The notes under the pieces are model-generated. The model was not told where the DNA came from. It worked only from the letters and a program-made list of their open reading frames with translations, and did not search any database. This document shows, one piece after another, positions 52,401 through 54,003 of a stretch of 54,003 nucleotides of DNA. The stretch spans positions 1 through 54,003 of the forward strand of contig QPMI01000566.1 in NCBI GenBank assembly GCA_004431415.1, given 5' to 3'. Each line of letters opens with the position of its first letter. Position 1 is the first letter of the stretch. The position numbers were made by a program, and so were the translations under genes. Source of the DNA: Cyanophora paradoxa (lineage: Eukaryota; Glaucocystophyceae; Cyanophorales; Cyanophoraceae).

Positions 52401-53790
52401 AGGCGAGTCTGAAGAGGAACTCCCGCCCGCCTCGGCCTCGCGCAGTGGCGCCCCGCCTCGCCCCCGGGCCCCGCCCGGCCCGCCTTGCATCCTGACTTCT
52501 CTGCGCAGCGCCGCGGGCTTTCTGCCCCGCACAAGCTCCTCCCGCCCCGCCTCGGCCTCCCGCCCCGCCTCGGCCTCGCGCAGTGCGCGCCCCGCCTCGC
52601 CCCCGGGCCCCGCCCCGGCCCCGGCCTTGCATCGCTGACTTCTCTGCGCAGCGCCGCGGGCTTTCTGCCCCGCACAAGCTCTCCCGCCCCGCCTCGCCTC
52701 CCGCCCGCCTCGCCTCGCAGTGCGCGCCCCGCCTCGCCCCCGGGCCCCGCCCCGGCCCCGGCCTTGCATCGCTGACTTCTCTGCGCAGCGCCGTGGCTTT
52801 CTGCCCCGCACAAGCTCCTCCCGCCCCGTCTCGGCCTCCCGCCCCGGCCCTGGCTCGCGCAGTGCGCGCCCCCGCCTCGCCCTGGGCCCCGCCCCGGCCC
52901 CGGCCTTGCGTCGCTGATTTCTCTGCGCAGCGCCGCGGGCTTTCTGCCCCGCACAAGCTCCTCCCGCCCCGCCTCGGCCTCCCGCCCCGCCTCGGCCTCG
53001 CGCAGTGCGCGCCCCGCCTCGCCCCCGGGCCCCGCCCCGGCCCCGGCCTTGCATCGCTGACTTCTCTGCGCAGCGCCGCGGGCTTTCTGCCCCGCACAAG
53101 CTCCTCCCGCCCCGCCTCGGCCTCCCGCCCCGCCTCGGCCTCGCGCAGTGCGCGCCCCGCCTCGCCCCCGGGCCCCGCCCCGGCCCCGGCCTTGCATCGC
53201 TGACTTCTCTGCGCAGCGCCGCGGGCTTTCTGCCCCGCACAAGCTCCTCCCGCCCCGTCTCGGCCTCCCGCCCCGGCCCTGGCCTCGCGCAGTGCGCGCC
53301 CCCGCCTCGCCCCTGGGCCCCGCCCCGGCCCCGGCCTTGCGTCGCTGATTTCTCTGCGCAGCGCCGCGGGCTTTCTGCCCCGCACAAGCTCCTCCCGCCC
53401 CGCCTCGGCCTCCCGCCCCGCCTCGGCCTCGCGCAGTGCGCGCCCCGCCCCGCCCCCGGGCCCCGCCCCGGCCCCGGCCTTGCGTCGCTGATTTCTCTGC
53501 GCAGCGCCGCGGGCTTTCTGCCCCGCACAAGCTCCTCCCGCCCCGCCTCGGCCTCCCGCCCCGCCTCGGCCTCGCGCAGTGCGCGCCCCGCCTCGCCCCC
53601 GGGCCCCGCCCCGGCCCCGGCCTTGCATCGCTGACTTCTCTGAGCAGCGCCGCGGGCTTTCTGCGGGTCCCCTTGAGCCAAGCGCCCCGCGCAATGCGGC
53701 AAGCTCCTCCGGGATCCCGCCCCGCCTCGGCCTCGCGCAGTGCGCACCACGCCTGGCCGCCCGCACCCGGCCCCGCCCCGGCCTTGCGTT
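52400..53790. repeat. 143-bp GC-rich tandem satellite, about nine copies
   Basis: The marker GCTGAYTTCTCTGCGCAGCG recurs near 52494 (partial), 52637, 52774, 52916, 53059, 53202, 53347, 53490 and 53633, at spacings of 137-145. Two unit types are seen (GCATCGCTGACTT and GCGTCGCTGATTT). The stop-free composition makes 150-590-codon frames on both strands that are not genes. Confidence 0.9.
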
Positions 53791-54003
53791 CTGCAAAAAT
53801 TGATTGCATGATATATGTTCGAGCCCGCGCGCGGCCGAACGCCCCAGCGAGCTCGAGCGAGGGAGGCCGCACAGTACTAGTAAGAGAGGGCCCGAGATGA
53901 TGCATGCAAGTGATAATATAATTCGCTGCGTGCACGCGCACTGCTGAACCGAATTCGAACCTGCAGCTGCAGCTGACTCTAGATCTCGGACTTCCGCGCG
54001 CCC

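Noticed and set aside
52138-53941. Open frames of 525-590 codons on the minus strand and up to 209 codons on the plus strand
   Set aside because: All lie in the 143-bp GC-rich tandem satellite; the unit is not a multiple of three, so each frame repeats the same low-complexity text. Both strands are open only because stop codons are rare.

Overview
The window holds two large virus-like DNA transposons of the Polinton/Maverick (Polinton-like virus) type. They lie head-to-tail in the GC-rich nuclear genome of an unidentified, probably unicellular, eukaryote. Host status is inferred from GT-AG introns of 63-71 bp in GC-rich coding sequence, a 143-bp GC-rich satellite, an LTR-type insertion and a MITE. 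The elements are AT-rich and carry the Polinton hallmark set: retrovirus-like integrase, protein-primed family B DNA polymerase, FtsK/HerA-type packaging ATPase, double-jelly-roll-type major capsid protein and minor capsid proteins.

Element B (18823-45787, about 27 kb) is complete. It has about 0.8-kb terminal inverted repeats and a perfect 6-bp target duplication (ATAGTG at 18817-18822 and 45788-45793). Its left half, all on the minus strand, is the replication and integration module: integrase, PolB, GIY-YIG nuclease, primase-SF3 helicase and small AT-hook proteins. The centre is the virion module: a putative core protein, packaging ATPase, MCP, and two minor capsid genes reading away from a 29-bp shared promoter gap. 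The right half is a host-interaction module: discoidin-like protein, patatin-like lipase, a giant phage-style fibre, adhesin-like paralogues, a zinc-ribbon protein and an S-adenosylmethionine decarboxylase.

Element A (1-18537) enters the window at its ATPase gene and has the same right half in the same orientation. Its left half lies outside the window. A and B are near-identical over capsid, lipase and distal genes, but between fibre codon ~670 and the MGEYNRVQLP gene they carry unrelated receptor-binding cassettes. A has His-rich fibre repeats, two C1q-domain proteins and an 86-aa protein. B has a LamG-like domain, His-rich repeats, a second fibre module, an S74 intramolecular chaperone and a different small protein. 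The sequences outside A's inner TIR also differ, yet both elements end in a 28-bp-arm inverted repeat. In A the loop of that hairpin has been split by a 3.3-kb GC-rich insertion with LTRs (14972-18314).

The 279 bp between the elements and the DNA right of B look like exons and introns of one minus-strand host gene (REJ/polycystin-like), so both elements seem to have landed in the same gene. Farther right are a kelch-like host gene (47.8-49.5 kb), a MITE, CpG-rich low-complexity DNA and the satellite.

Many element genes are broken by single-base indels, often in homopolymers and densest in B from 38 to 44.8 kb. Because the breaks differ between the copies, many may be long-read consensus errors. 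Broken genes are given as full spans with the breaks noted; no repaired sequence is given.
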